The notes: generated by a model not told the origin, from the letters alone. A DNA stretch of 64,000 nt from Myxacorys californica WJT36-NPBG1 (GCA_019359315.1 JAHHHO010000010.1:55435-119434); one strand, 5' to 3'. Shown: positions 26,381 to 35,769, counted from the stretch's first letter. Numbers and translations: made by a program.

Positions 26381-26812
26381 TTATCGTCTTACGGTTCCCG
26401 TAAATCCTGCCGCTTTAAATTGCTTGAGCTGAAGCGGAGTAGGCTGATTTGCTGGGACGCTGATTCTCAACTCAAACGTACTTTTACCAGGCGGAACTTC
26501 TTCAATCGATCCGAGACGGGTGCGGTTTTGCATCACAGAGTCGTTGTTGGCATCGAAGATGCGCCCAAAGATATCTGCATTCACAATCAGTTTATCGGTC
26601 GGGTTGGTTGCCGTTCCGGTCACAATGTAGCAGCTTGCCGCCTGTGATGTGCCGCTGGTTACAGTTCCGGCTCCAACCTCTGCCGAACACTCGTGATAAG
26701 ACAAGTCGGATAGTTTAATCTGCGTTAGCGCCAGCGCATCTGGGGGAAACAGCCCCGTCAGCATCCACATCAGCGCCGAAACTACTACCACAACCAAGGC
26801 TCGAACCTGCAT
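26381..26812 (-). CDS. Exported conserved protein of unknown function
   Basis: A 143-residue protein from ATG 26812. It opens with a signal peptide (VRALVVVVVSALMWMLTGLF followed by PPDALA and a cleavage-like ALA). The mature part is a beta-rich domain of about 115 residues with two cysteines that may form a disulphide. A TATNPTDKLIVNADIFGRIFD stretch is reminiscent of FxLYD-like folds. No enzyme motif is seen. Probably periplasmic or thylakoid lumenal. Confidence 0.6.
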   Translation of the reverse strand: MQVRALVVVVVSALMWMLTGLFPPDALALTQIKLSDLSYHECSAEVGAGTVTSGTSQAASCYIVTGTATNPTDKLIVNADIFGRIFDANNDSVMQNRTRLGSIEEVPPGKSTFELRISVPANQPTPLQLKQFKAAGFTGTVRR

Positions 26813-26922
26813 AATTACTCTACGCTCTACCATTAGGTTTTAGTGTAACGCGAATGAGCGATCGCTCTGCTAGGCTCTCAGAGGGTTCCCTACGCGCAGT
26901 TCCTGATTTGCCAAACCCCTGC

Positions 26923-28125
26923 TTAGCTGACTGCTTGACTCTTTGGCGGCGCATATTTGAACACAAATCGGTGAACCGTCGGTTTCTCAGGAGCGGGATA
27001 GGTTTTGACTTGCTCTTTCACGTAGCGAATCGCTTCTCGATCTAACGCGCCGTATCCTGACTTGCCAAGCAAGACTGGCTCTCCTATTAAATTTTTATCG
27101 GTTCCAACGGTGGCAGCAATCACAATCGTATTTTGCTGAAACCGAGGAATTGCGAAAAAAATTGGGTAAGGCAGCACTGGAATGCCTTTTTCTAACTCTT
27201 CCTCTTTAGTCGGATGCTCGACTAAGGCCAGTTCCTTGCGATCGAGCTTTTCTTGAATATTCTCGGTTTTCCAAGTGACCCAGTTTTGATCGGGTGCTTT
27301 GACTCCAGATTTTGCAAACCGTGGATCAGCATCTGTATCCGATTGGTTGTAGGCGTATAGCTGGCGCTGTTCTTCTAAAAGTCTCGCGGCATAAGGCGTT
27401 GCTGTCGGTGAAGGAGCAGGAGTTGCAGGCGTCGAGGCGGTTGGAGATGGGGGCGTGGTTTCACTCGGAGAGACGGGAGTCGGGCCGGATGGGGCTGGGC
27501 TAGACGATTGTTCAGGTTGCGGCTGTCCGTTAACCCTGAAGTTTGCATTTGGATCGTCAGGATTCACAAAGGGAATTTGAGCATTTGGCGCATTGTTAAT
27601 CGCATTTGCGATCGCTTCCGATTGCGGATCGGGGGTTTGAGGCGTATCCGATTTTGGTTGCGTCTGGCTAGGCGTGAGATCTTTTAACTGTTCGCGTCGG
27701 CGCGCGATCGCTGCATTTTGTTCAGCGATATATTTTCTCAGCAGTGCGTTTGAGTCCGAGGATTGAGCTTGCGGATCGGGCAAGACGGGCGTGCTGAGTC
27801 CAGGAATGTCGTAGAGTAGCGGATTATTGGGTACAGGAGTTGTCTGACTTTGAGGCGGTTGCAGCTTGGTACTTGGCGGTTGCTGTAGAGGAGATAGACC
27901 CAGCGAAGAGCCCATTTTTGGCAGGCGGCTTTGTTGCTCTGGCGATAATTCAACCACATCTACACGCCGCAAGGGGTCGGTCTGATTTTCCTGAGAAGAG
28001 GTGAAGGCAGGCAGGGAAGCGAAAAAGAACGCATGAGCCGAGATCGATCCTAAAAGTGCGATCGACGAGGGTTGCTGAATATTCTCTGGCAGATTACGGA
28101 AGAAGGCAGAGAGAGCAGAAGACAT
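26923..28125 (-). CDS. TonB-like energy transducer protein
   Basis: A 400-residue protein with one N-terminal transmembrane helix (about 18-40), a long Pro/Ser/Thr/Gln-rich periplasmic stretch (about 60-245) and a C-terminal TonB-like domain (about 295-395). That domain includes IVIAATVGTDKNLIGEPVLL and ALDREAIRYVKEQVKTYPAP. In this family the N-terminal helix contacts ExbB-ExbD and the C-terminus contacts outer-membrane receptors. No exbBD or receptor gene is adjacent, so the partner is unknown. Confidence 0.75.
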   Translation of the reverse strand: MSSALSAFFRNLPENIQQPSSIALLGSISAHAFFFASLPAFTSSQENQTDPLRRVDVVELSPEQQSRLPKMGSSLGLSPLQQPPSTKLQPPQSQTTPVPNNPLLYDIPGLSTPVLPDPQAQSSDSNALLRKYIAEQNAAIARRREQLKDLTPSQTQPKSDTPQTPDPQSEAIANAINNAPNAQIPFVNPDDPNANFRVNGQPQPEQSSSPAPSGPTPVSPSETTPPSPTASTPATPAPSPTATPYAARLLEEQRQLYAYNQSDTDADPRFAKSGVKAPDQNWVTWKTENIQEKLDRKELALVEHPTKEEELEKGIPVLPYPIFFAIPRFQQNTIVIAATVGTDKNLIGEPVLLGKSGYGALDREAIRYVKEQVKTYPAPEKPTVHRFVFKYAPPKSQAVS

Positions 28126-28164
28126 AGCAATGAGTAAGGCGTAATTCGGAGTCGGAGGACAACG

Positions 28165-28881
28165 TTATGCTTCGACGTGGATAATCAGGATGGAAAAGTA
28201 AGGCAATTCTAACGTAGGACAGTTGATCAAGTCCGAATGAATTTTTTGGTGTTGGGACGTCGCGCGTTCAACAACATAACTCCGCCCTAATAACTGATGC
28301 TGCTCCAGAATTTTCCACACTTGTGGATAAACAGAGCTTACTTTCATTAGAACAACAACCTCCGCCCACCGAAGCGCTGTTTCTAATTCTGATACGGTGT
28401 AGAGGGCAGGCAGAATGGCGAGTTTTTGATGGCGAATGGTCAGCGGAATGCCAAGCGCCGCCGCCGCCGCTAGTGGAGAGCAGATCCCTGGAATTGTTTC
28501 TACCTTAACCTCTGAATGCTGACGTTGCAGCGTTTGAGCTAAATAGGTGAAGGTGCTGTAGAAACTCACATCACCTTCTGAGACAAACACAACGTCTTGT
28601 CCTTGACTGAGGTAGTGCCAGACCTGCGCGGCTCCCGCCTGCCATGCTTCCGAGAGAACGGCTTCATCTTGAGTGTAGGGAAACGTGATCGACACTCGAA
28701 TCTGTTCTGCCCGGAGATAAGACGCGACGATCGCTTCTGCTGTGCCTTGCTGATTCCCAACGCCTGCTGGAAACGTCACCACCGGCGATCTCTGCAGAAT
28801 TCGCAATCCTTTCAGCGTAATTAATTCTGGATCGCCTGTGCCAATACCAACGCCGTATAACGTCCCTACTTGATTCGCCAT
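28165..28881 (-). CDS. cobI: Precorrin-2 C20-methyltransferase
   Basis: Methylates C20 of precorrin-2 or its cobalt form during cobalamin synthesis. The 238-residue protein has the tetrapyrrole methylase fold: GTLYGVGIGTGDPELITLKG at the N-terminus, VVFVSEGDVSFYSTF and IPGICSPLAAAAALGIPL, which form the SAM and substrate pocket. No other cob genes are adjacent. Divergent from the hydrolase gene. Confidence 0.9.
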   Translation of the reverse strand: MANQVGTLYGVGIGTGDPELITLKGLRILQRSPVVTFPAGVGNQQGTAEAIVASYLRAEQIRVSITFPYTQDEAVLSEAWQAGAAQVWHYLSQGQDVVFVSEGDVSFYSTFTYLAQTLQRQHSEVKVETIPGICSPLAAAAALGIPLTIRHQKLAILPALYTVSELETALRWAEVVVLMKVSSVYPQVWKILEQHQLLGRSYVVERATSQHQKIHSDLINCPTLELPYFSILIIHVEA

Positions 28882-28937
28882 CAGAAATCCAGAAACAGTG
28901 CTTTAAGATTCTATAAGCATCTTCATCGTTTAGTTTT

Positions 28938-29654
28938 ATGCCATTGCCGAGTGTTATTCTTCCGGGCTATCTTGCAGGCGCGATCGATTACCAACAAATG
29001 CAGCAAACCCTGGTTGAAATGGGGCTTCCCACTGTGACCGTGCCGCTCAGAAAGCGGGATTGGTTCCCCACGCTAGGAGGACGCTCCATTCTGCCGATTC
29101 TGGAGCGATTAGACCAAACGGTGCAGCAAGTGAGGCAGCAGTACGGCGTCGAACGCATTAATTTAATTGGACATTCAGCGGGCGGTTGGATTGCCCGGAT
29201 CTATTTGGGAGAAAAGCTCTATGACGTGCATGGCATGGTGGACGAGCGCATCTATGCCTGGAGCGCACATCGCTACGTTGCGAATCTCGTCACACTAGGC
29301 ACGCCCCAAACGAGCTACGAACGCTGGACGCTGAAAAATTTGAACTTTGTGAATCTCACTTATCCAGGCGCATTCTACCCAACTGTGCATTACCTGTGTG
29401 TGGCAGGGAAAGCGGTGTTTGGAGCGCGCCGCCCAGGAAGTTGGTTAGCGTATAGCAGCTATCAAATGACAGGTGGCAGAGGCGACTGTTGGGGTGATGG
29501 CATTACCCCGATCGCGGCGGCTCATTTGGACGGGGCAGAAAATATTACCTTGGAAAACGTTTGGCACTCACCGCGCTCTCCTGGAGACTGGTACGGAACG
29601 CCTAAAGTAGTTCATCAATGGGCCAGCCTTCTTCGCAATTCTGAGGCGGATTAA
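28938..29654 (+). CDS. Lipase-like alpha/beta hydrolase
   Basis: A cytosolic esterase or lipase of 238 residues. The nucleophile elbow is GHSAGG (in INLIGHSAGGWIARIYL), with an oxyanion-type PGYLAG near the N-terminus. A candidate catalytic His is in the terminal NVWHSPRSP. The YG.ERINLIGHSAGG layout resembles PGAP1-like or triacylglycerol-lipase-like plant and cyanobacterial proteins. Substrate unknown. Confidence 0.75.
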   Translation: MPLPSVILPGYLAGAIDYQQMQQTLVEMGLPTVTVPLRKRDWFPTLGGRSILPILERLDQTVQQVRQQYGVERINLIGHSAGGWIARIYLGEKLYDVHGMVDERIYAWSAHRYVANLVTLGTPQTSYERWTLKNLNFVNLTYPGAFYPTVHYLCVAGKAVFGARRPGSWLAYSSYQMTGGRGDCWGDGITPIAAAHLDGAENITLENVWHSPRSPGDWYGTPKVVHQWASLLRNSEAD

Positions 29655-29908
29655 GGAGCGAAGTCTACGTTTAGGAGGAGTTGAGCCAGCCTAAAAGTTC
29701 ATACATTGTTACATAACATTGAGGTTACATAACATTGAGGTCAGCGAGTCAAGAAGGGTTCGTAATCATTCAGGCTTACTGAGGTTACTTGCCGAACGAC
29801 ACGCTCTGATAGGTAAAGAAATAATCAAGGAAGTTCACAAACCTTTACATTACGTTAAGATAAAACTTAACGAAGGTACACATAGTCCTTACAAATCGTG
29901 TACGACTT
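29655..29908 (+). promoter_or_regulatory. Leader of the cytochrome b6-like gene with repeats
   Basis: A perfect 16-bp tandem duplication, TACATAACATTGAGGT, lies at 29710-29725 and 29726-29741. A palindrome CGTTAAG-ATAAAA-CTTAACG lies at 29853-29872, 37 bases before the start codon at 29909. The palindrome may be an operator or a hairpin. No open frame is convincing. Confidence 0.5.
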
Positions 29909-30568
29909 ATGAGCAACACTGCATTTTTTCTCAGACGGCTATCGACAATTCTTGCGGTTACGATTTTGACGCTGACCCTAATCGGCGTGACATCTGGAAT
30001 TTTACTGGCATTCTACTATCAGCCCAGTGCAGGCGGGGCTTATAGCTCCTTGAAAGATATCGACCAAACCATTCCCTACGGTTGGCTTGTTCACACGATG
30101 CACAACATTTCGGGCAACCTTCTAATTGTGCTTGCCTTGGTTCAAATTGTCGTCATGTTTCTTGGAGAGCGATTCCGTCGCAGTTGGCTTGTTGCGTGGA
30201 TTAGTGGAATTTTTCTGACCTTGTCAGCCATCGGTCTAAGCTGGACAGCGATGATTTTAAGTTGGGATCAGCTTGGGTTCTGGCGCTTTAGGATCGAGCT
30301 TGGCACAATCGAAGCTTTGCCTTTGATTGGTCCGCAATTGCGAGATGCCCTGACTGGAGGGGCCGTTAGTACCATTACGGTTGAACATCTTTATACCCTG
30401 CATAGCTACCTAATTTCGGTTGGTGCCACTGGGCTTGCGATCGTGCATCTCATCGGTCTGCTGTTCCAGGAAAAGGAAGTTCAGGAAGAAAAGCTCGCGA
30501 TCGCGGCGGCTCAAGCCCAAAGCGAGAGCGACTCAGCCGAAGAGCAGAACGCTCAACTGACGGCATAG
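29909..30568 (+). CDS. Cytochrome b6-like paralogue lacking one haem ligand
   Basis: A 219-residue membrane protein with the four-helix cytochrome b N-domain layout of PetB, plus a charged C-terminal tail (about 188-219) rich in Glu and Gln. Conserved landmarks: FYYQPSAG, GWLVHTMHN, SWDQLGFW, and YTLHSYLISVGATGLAIVHL. Against PetB, His65 and His165 match one haem pair. The second pair is Gln79 and His180, where PetB has His100 and His202. The Cys that holds haem c_n in PetB (position 35) is not present. No subunit IV gene is adjacent. It may be an altered b-type cytochrome of thylakoid or plasma membrane. Confidence 0.75.
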   Translation: MSNTAFFLRRLSTILAVTILTLTLIGVTSGILLAFYYQPSAGGAYSSLKDIDQTIPYGWLVHTMHNISGNLLIVLALVQIVVMFLGERFRRSWLVAWISGIFLTLSAIGLSWTAMILSWDQLGFWRFRIELGTIEALPLIGPQLRDALTGGAVSTITVEHLYTLHSYLISVGATGLAIVHLIGLLFQEKEVQEEKLAIAAAQAQSESDSAEEQNAQLTA

Positions 30569-30582
30569 TTTCTTGATAAGAG

Positions 30583-31815
30583 TTAAACCTGGAAGCCCAT
30601 AGCATGTAGACCTTGCCTCAGCCGCTCAGCCTCCGACGACTCTTGCTGCTGATAGAGCGTGATCGCCTGTCGGAATGCCTCTAGGCTCTCTGTCACTTGT
30701 CCTACTTTCATCAGAGCGACACCGAGGTTTTGATGAGCTTCTGCGTAATCCTGATTCAGGGCGATCGCGTGTTGATATTGCGCGATCGCAGGAGCCAATT
30801 GCCCCATTGATTTGAGCGCCACGCCTAAATTGTGATAACCGACTGAAAAAGTTGGATCGACCCGTAACGCTTGCTGATAGAGTGCTGCCGCGTTATGCAA
30901 GTCTCCTTTATCTTTGAGAAGATTTCCTAGATTGTTGATTGCTCCTAGCTTCAGTTTGGCAGGAATGGGTTGCTGAATTGCGGCTTGGTAGTGTTGCTCT
31001 GCTTGATTGAAGTGCTGTGCTTCAGCGTAAGCGCTTCCTAAATGATAGTGAAGCTCATAAAGCGTTGAAGCGTTGTGGAGAGCATTTTCCTTGGCATCGC
31101 TATGAATCGATCGCAGTCCTCTTCTCAGCAACTCCAATCCTGTTTCTCGTTCTCCTATCTGGACGTAGAGCGCGCCTAGCTTACTACATGCATATGGATC
31201 ATTCGGATGCGTTGCTAGAAATCCCTCCACCGTGTGACGCGCTCGATTAAATTTATCTCGCCTTGCAATTCCATCAGACCAATATCCTTCATGTAAAACT
31301 GCCACTTTTGGTAAATGTCCAATTTGCCAATGAGGTTCGCGGAGTAGGAGTTCGCTGACGCGATCGTCGATTATGGCGTGGTAGGGACGGGTGAACTCGA
31401 TGTCAGGATGCCGTCGAAACAACCGAGACAGCAGTGAGTAAGGAGATTGGACAGTCCCTATCTCATGGCGCAACAGATTAATCACCAAATGGTGCTCGCT
31501 CTGAACTCCTTGTTTTAGAGCAGGAATGATATCAGGAACTAAGACTTCATCTGCATCCAATACTAGAATCCAATCCCCTTGAGCGTGTCGAAGTGACTCA
31601 TTTCGAGCTGCCGAAACGTCGTCGCACCATTCGAAGGAATAGACTGATGCACCATATGTTTTGGCAATATCGATGGTGCGATCGCCCGATCCTGTATCGA
31701 CCACGATCATTTCGTCTACTGCGCTGCGTACGCTCTCCAAGCAGCGTGGCAACCGTTCCTCTTCATTTTTGACAATGATGCAAAAACTAATCTTGATTGT
31801 TTTTTCATCGCTCAT
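30583..31815 (-). CDS. Glycosyltransferase family 2 fused to TPR repeats
   Basis: A GT2 domain (about 8-200) opens with FCIIVKNEEERLPRCLESV and carries the nucleotide-sugar-binding DxD in VLDADEVL. A C-terminal half (about 205-405) of tetratricopeptide repeats follows, with units such as AIAQYQHAIALNQDYAEAHQNL. The arrangement resembles SunS/OGT-like cyanobacterial proteins of 400 residues. Acceptor unknown; the TPRs may bind it. Convergent with the cytochrome b-like gene, 14 bases apart. Confidence 0.85.
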   Translation of the reverse strand: MSDEKTIKISFCIIVKNEEERLPRCLESVRSAVDEMIVVDTGSGDRTIDIAKTYGASVYSFEWCDDVSAARNESLRHAQGDWILVLDADEVLVPDIIPALKQGVQSEHHLVINLLRHEIGTVQSPYSLLSRLFRRHPDIEFTRPYHAIIDDRVSELLLREPHWQIGHLPKVAVLHEGYWSDGIARRDKFNRARHTVEGFLATHPNDPYACSKLGALYVQIGERETGLELLRRGLRSIHSDAKENALHNASTLYELHYHLGSAYAEAQHFNQAEQHYQAAIQQPIPAKLKLGAINNLGNLLKDKGDLHNAAALYQQALRVDPTFSVGYHNLGVALKSMGQLAPAIAQYQHAIALNQDYAEAHQNLGVALMKVGQVTESLEAFRQAITLYQQQESSEAERLRQGLHAMGFQV

Positions 31816-32064
31816 TCTTCATCCCTCCTTGCGAAGCAGGTCGAAGGTTTCCCTAGTTTGACGAAGCCTAAGTCCATACGGACATAACTGCTCAACAAAT
31901 ACTGTGGATTTTACTGCGATCGTTTGACGGCTGACTGGGCACTACTACATAACTTCTCTATTTGTAATTTCTAGCGAGCGTCTAAACGCATTAATTGAGT
32001 TGCAAATAGCGAGAAGGGGGTGCGCTTTCAATCGATAGTCGCCGTCTAAACTCAGATTGAACTT
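31816..32064. promoter_or_regulatory. Divergent gap between the GT2-TPR gene and the TPR lipoprotein-type gene
   Basis: The 249-base gap holds no clear gene. It must contain promoters for both divergent genes. I see no strong palindrome or repeat. Confidence 0.3.
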
Positions 32065-32970
32065 ATGAAAACCTCTTTATTGTGCAGGAAAGGAATTCCT
32101 GCATCTCGTTTGGCTTGGCATGTCGCTTGCCATAGTGTTGCCATGCTGCTGCTTGGTCTATCGCTTCCCTCTGCGGCTCAAGCCAGTTTACCAGTTTTAA
32201 TTCAAGAGCAAACTCAGAGCAGCCATGTATTTTTTGAGCGGGGATTACAAAAGCTTAGAGCTAAATTCTATAAGGGTGCGATCGACGAATTTAATCGTGC
32301 CATTAGCATCGATCCAAAATTTAAGGAAGCCTATAGTGGCAAAGGATTTGCTTACATTCAGTTAGGAGATTTGCAAAATGCGATCGCCACCTATAACCAA
32401 ATTCTTCGCGTTGATCCAAATTCTGCCAGTGCTTATTCAGGGCTAGCGCTAGTGCGTCAGCGATTGGGCGATTTTCAGCAGTCGCTGACCGATGCTCAGA
32501 AAAGTACATCCCTGCAAGTTCTCCAAACGGCTCGGCAAATCTATCAAGGCGAATTGAATTTGTTGGAGCTGAATCAAATCCAAGGACTACAGGGAACGCG
32601 GGAAACCGTTTGGCAACTGATCGAGAAAGGATATCAGAAGATTGCTGCCAAAGACTATTTCGGGGCCGTGGAAACGTTTACTCAAGCGACTAAAGTAGCT
32701 CCTGAGGGCGAAGGTCGTCCTTATCTCGATCGCGGTGTCGCTTATTTCTGGCTACGCAACTACCGCTCTGCAATTCAAGACTTCTCGACCTCGATTCGGT
32801 TCAATCCTCAGTCGGTTAAGTCCTACGAATACCGTGCCCGCGCTTACGAGGAGGTCGGCGATCGTGAAGCGGCTCGATCTGATCTCAAGAAAGCAGTCGA
32901 ACTTGCCCGTCAGTTTGGAAGTCAAAACTATGCTCAAGTTCTGTCTGACAAACTGCAACAGATTCGATGA
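32065..32970 (+). CDS. Exported TPR protein
   Basis: A 301-residue protein with an N-terminal signal sequence (about 1-42: basic start, hydrophobic core VAMLLLGLSLPSA, cleavage-like AQA-S). About five TPR units follow in two blocks (about 55-150 and 190-290). Probably periplasmic or thylakoid lumenal; no enzyme motif. Partner unknown. It is the downstream, plus-strand member of the divergent pair with the GT2-TPR gene. Confidence 0.7.
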   Translation: MKTSLLCRKGIPASRLAWHVACHSVAMLLLGLSLPSAAQASLPVLIQEQTQSSHVFFERGLQKLRAKFYKGAIDEFNRAISIDPKFKEAYSGKGFAYIQLGDLQNAIATYNQILRVDPNSASAYSGLALVRQRLGDFQQSLTDAQKSTSLQVLQTARQIYQGELNLLELNQIQGLQGTRETVWQLIEKGYQKIAAKDYFGAVETFTQATKVAPEGEGRPYLDRGVAYFWLRNYRSAIQDFSTSIRFNPQSVKSYEYRARAYEEVGDREAARSDLKKAVELARQFGSQNYAQVLSDKLQQIR

Positions 32971-32999
32971 GAGGTAATTCCTATGTGCTCCTCAACGGA

Positions 33000-33033
33000 C
33001 AAAGCGCCAATCTTTTTCAAGGTTGACGCTTTG
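33000..33033. terminator. Hairpin between convergent genes
   Basis: CAAAGCGCCAATC (33000-33012) pairs with GGTTGACGCTTTG (33021-33033) apart from one mismatch. It sits between the TPR gene and the convergent yqeG. No clean T-run follows, so it is a weak or bidirectional terminator candidate. Confidence 0.5.
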
Positions 33034-33150
33034 CCTAGTATTCATAGTGATTTATCAGTCGAGCCTTTATTTTTGCTGGCTCAAATTTATCTTTACCAAG
33101 GATGCCAGAAATTTGTGAAGAACTCATTAGTTCTAATAATTTTTTAAGAT

Positions 33151-33678
33151 TTAGGGCTTGTGCGGCGTTAGCGTAGCTCCTAGGGCTTGAGATAGCCAAA
33201 ACTCAAACGTATGAACTGGATAGCGTCTCGCTGTCTCGATCGTGGGATCGACCATCGGTTTCACCAGAATGGTATACATGCCTAAACGGTTCCCCGCTAA
33301 CACATCGGTAAACAAGCGATCGCCTACCATCCCGACTTGCTCTGGTCGCAGCCCCATTCCGTCCACAGCCCGTCTGAGCTTGCGGCGTGAGGGTTTTCGG
33401 GCCCCGGTAATGTAGGGCACATTTAATGCCTTAGCAATCCGGCTGATGCGGTTCTCCTTAATGTTGTTGCTCACCAACCAAAGTTGGGTGACTTGTCTGA
33501 CTTGCTCTGCCCAAGGCAACAACTCTTCCGAAGCTTTTGCGCTAGTAATTGGGACAAGCGTTTCATCAACGTCTAGAACTAGACCCTTCAAGTGGTTCCG
33601 TTGAATCAGTTCAGGAGTCAGTCCTAGAATTGTGGTTTCTAGGAATAAGTCGGGTTGAAGAAGTTTGCCCCAAGACAT
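33151..33678 (-). CDS. yqeG: YqeG-family HAD phosphatase
   Basis: A HAD superfamily IIIA-type phosphatase of 175 residues. The nucleophile motif is LVLDVDETLVP (around residue 30). WLVSNN and MVGDRLFTDVLAGNRLGM supply the later acidic and Lys motifs. Relatives include chloroplast and bacterial YqeG, some acting on phosphatidylglycerol phosphate. ATG 33678 is chosen because the 19 codons upstream have no family sequence. mltG, DUF3727 and ruvX lie upstream on the same strand. Confidence 0.85.
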   Translation of the reverse strand: MSWGKLLQPDLFLETTILGLTPELIQRNHLKGLVLDVDETLVPITSAKASEELLPWAEQVRQVTQLWLVSNNIKENRISRIAKALNVPYITGARKPSRRKLRRAVDGMGLRPEQVGMVGDRLFTDVLAGNRLGMYTILVKPMVDPTIETARRYPVHTFEFWLSQALGATLTPHKP

Positions 33679-33898
33679 AGTCGGTATGCAGCCAAAAGGA
33701 TAAGATGATTCGGACAAAAGGAAGCACTGGATCAAGACCTCAAAAACCAGTGGCAGTCCAAAAGATCCTACTCAGTAATACAAGCAACTAGAGTATCGTC
33801 CGCAATAAAGAACGCTACGAACAATCCAACTTCAGGTTACTTCCTTACCAGTTTAAAGGGATTTGTCTCAAATCCAAACCTTAACGATCACAGACACC

Positions 33899-35023
33899 TC
33901 AGTTTTTGCGGCTAGACGGCTGCTCTTGACTCTTCTCTTGAGCTTGGTTTACCTTTGCATCGACCGAATCTCGAATCGAGCCTTGAGCCGATTCGTGTTC
34001 TGCTAAGGTTTTGCTAAACACGTGAGTGCCGTCATAGCGAGCGACAAAGTAGAGATAATCGGTTGCTTCTGGGTTGAGAGTTGCTTTGAGGCTGGCAAGT
34101 CCAGGACTCGCGATCGCGGTCGGCGGTAATCCTGCATTGATGTATGTGTTGTACGGCGATTGGGTCTCGACTTGACTCAACGTCAGCGGATTTTCAGGTG
34201 TTTGTGTGACGCCTAGCGCGTATTCCACCGTTGGATCAGAGCCTAACGGCATGTTTTGCTTCAGGCGATTGGAGAACACTCCAGCAATCAAAGGGCGCTC
34301 GCCCGGAATCACGGCTTCCTTTTCTACAATGCTAGAGAGCGTCACCCATTGAGCCAGAGATAACGCCATGTTACCCCGATTTTGGTTATAGATCGGCAGA
34401 GCAATCTGCTCAAACCGGCTGAGCATTTGGTCAATCACCTGCTGAGGCGTAATGACATCTCCTGCGGCGATTTGATAAGTATCGGGGTACAAGAATCCTT
34501 CTAAGTGAGGCGCATCTTTGGGCAACCACGGAAAGCGGTCTACCGGAATTTGCCGCGCCGCGGCCCGAAAATCGTCTCCTCGAAAGAATCCTTGTTGCTC
34601 AAAATAACTTGCCATCTGCTTGACCGACCAGCCTTCAGGAATGGTGAAGCTGCGTTGCGCAACCTGACCTGACCAAATTTTTTCGGCGATCGATTGCAGT
34701 GGTTCGGTGGTCGAAAGCTCATAATTTCCAGCTTGAAAGCCCCCATCGGGATACTTCCACGCCAGCCAGCGCGACCACAGTTCCCATGCCTTAGCCGACC
34801 GGATTAAGCCTGCTGCTTCCAGTTCTTGACCAATGCCTTGAGCCGTCGTGCCTTGAGGAATTTGAATAATGACCCGCTTGCTTTGAGCGGGCGCTGACGC
34901 AGGCGTAATCGGCGCACTTGCCTGATTCCACCATGCCTGTGCTCGCCATGCCGAGAAACCAAGGGCAGAGCACACCAAGACGAGAAAAATAGAGAACGAT
35001 GCAAAGCGCTGGGCTAGTTTCAT
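33899..35023 (-). CDS. mltG: Endolytic transglycosylase MltG
   Basis: Cuts nascent peptidoglycan glycan strands at the membrane. The 374-residue protein has a short cytoplasmic start, one transmembrane helix (about 8-28) and a periplasmic YceG domain. A LysM-like region (about 48-120) precedes the catalytic core SSIVEKEAVIPGERPLIA, whose Glu is the active-site residue. GSDPTVEYALG and PYNTYINAGLPPTAIASPG follow. The Ser/Gln-rich tail is short. It is separated from the upstream DUF3727 gene by an intrinsic terminator, so it has its own promoter. Confidence 0.92.
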   Translation of the reverse strand: MKLAQRFASFSIFLVLVCSALGFSAWRAQAWWNQASAPITPASAPAQSKRVIIQIPQGTTAQGIGQELEAAGLIRSAKAWELWSRWLAWKYPDGGFQAGNYELSTTEPLQSIAEKIWSGQVAQRSFTIPEGWSVKQMASYFEQQGFFRGDDFRAAARQIPVDRFPWLPKDAPHLEGFLYPDTYQIAAGDVITPQQVIDQMLSRFEQIALPIYNQNRGNMALSLAQWVTLSSIVEKEAVIPGERPLIAGVFSNRLKQNMPLGSDPTVEYALGVTQTPENPLTLSQVETQSPYNTYINAGLPPTAIASPGLASLKATLNPEATDYLYFVARYDGTHVFSKTLAEHESAQGSIRDSVDAKVNQAQEKSQEQPSSRKN

Positions 35024-35123
35024 AGCGATGTTGTAATTCGGGGATCAGCTATTGCCTTTGCCAAGAAACAAATATTAATCGTCTTTGCCTATTAGTCAAC
35101 ATTTATTAGAGCTTTTAATAAGC

Positions 35124-35163
35124 AAAAAAGGGAGAAAAGACCCAGATTGGCGATTTTTCTCCC
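35124..35163 (-). terminator. Intrinsic terminator after the DUF3727 gene
   Basis: Read on the minus strand, GGGAGAAAA (35163-35155) pairs with TTTTCTCCC (35138-35130) around a 16-base loop, followed by TTTTTT at 35129-35124. This ends the ruvX/DUF3727 transcript before mltG. Confidence 0.85.
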
Positions 35164-35184
35164 ATTGAATTTGGGCTGTATTGC

Positions 35185-35769
35185 CTATTCCATCTCGTCA
35201 AACAGTTGATCTTCGAGCATTGGCAGCATCGGCTCAATTTTCTTTAACTCTTCTTGAGACAGGAGCTGGGGCTGTCCGTCACCATCCAATCTTGCCAAGA
35301 TGAAATAGGGGTCAAGGGGAGTATAAATGGCGAATTCTTGCTCTTCGTGCCAAAAGCTGGCGAGCAACTGTAATTCTTCTTGTTCGTCATCTGAGTCAGA
35401 TTCGACTCCTGCCCACTCTTCGTCTTCATCTAGATCGGGCAAGTCGCCTTCTACGGTGAGAACCACAGCCGTTCGTTTGAGCGCTAGATTTTGTTCTTCT
35501 AAAACCGCTTTTGCGATCGCAAAGACTTGATCCAGCGTTTCCTGGTCTTCGACTAAGACGGCTTCGTCTTCGTCACCGTTTTCTTCCCATGCAAAGATTT
35601 CGATGGGGGAGTCAACGGGCAGTAGCAAGACGTACTCCTGTTCATCCACGTCCAAGGAATGCTCGATGTAGCAGGTCAACTGGAGTCCGGCTTCATCAGT
35701 TAGGGTGACGGTGGGGGTATCCATATCTAAGCTGTCGTCTTCCATTGGACTTTCTCTATCTCGATTCAT
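35185..35769 (-). CDS. DUF1292/DUF3727 protein of phototrophs
   Basis: A very acidic 194-residue protein of the DUF3727 family, found in cyanobacteria and chloroplasts. The N-terminal half (about 18-70) resembles DUF1292: VTLTDEAGLQLTCYIEHSL and YVLLLPVDSPIEIFAWE. The C-terminal half ends YTPLDPYFILARLDGDGQPQ, typical of DUF3727. Two starts are possible, ATG 35769 or ATG 35745. It lies between ruvX and mltG, a layout I recall from other cyanobacteria. Function unknown. Confidence 0.8.
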   Translation of the reverse strand: MNRDRESPMEDDSLDMDTPTVTLTDEAGLQLTCYIEHSLDVDEQEYVLLLPVDSPIEIFAWEENGDEDEAVLVEDQETLDQVFAIAKAVLEEQNLALKRTAVVLTVEGDLPDLDEDEEWAGVESDSDDEQEELQLLASFWHEEQEFAIYTPLDPYFILARLDGDGQPQLLSQEELKKIEPMLPMLEDQLFDEME

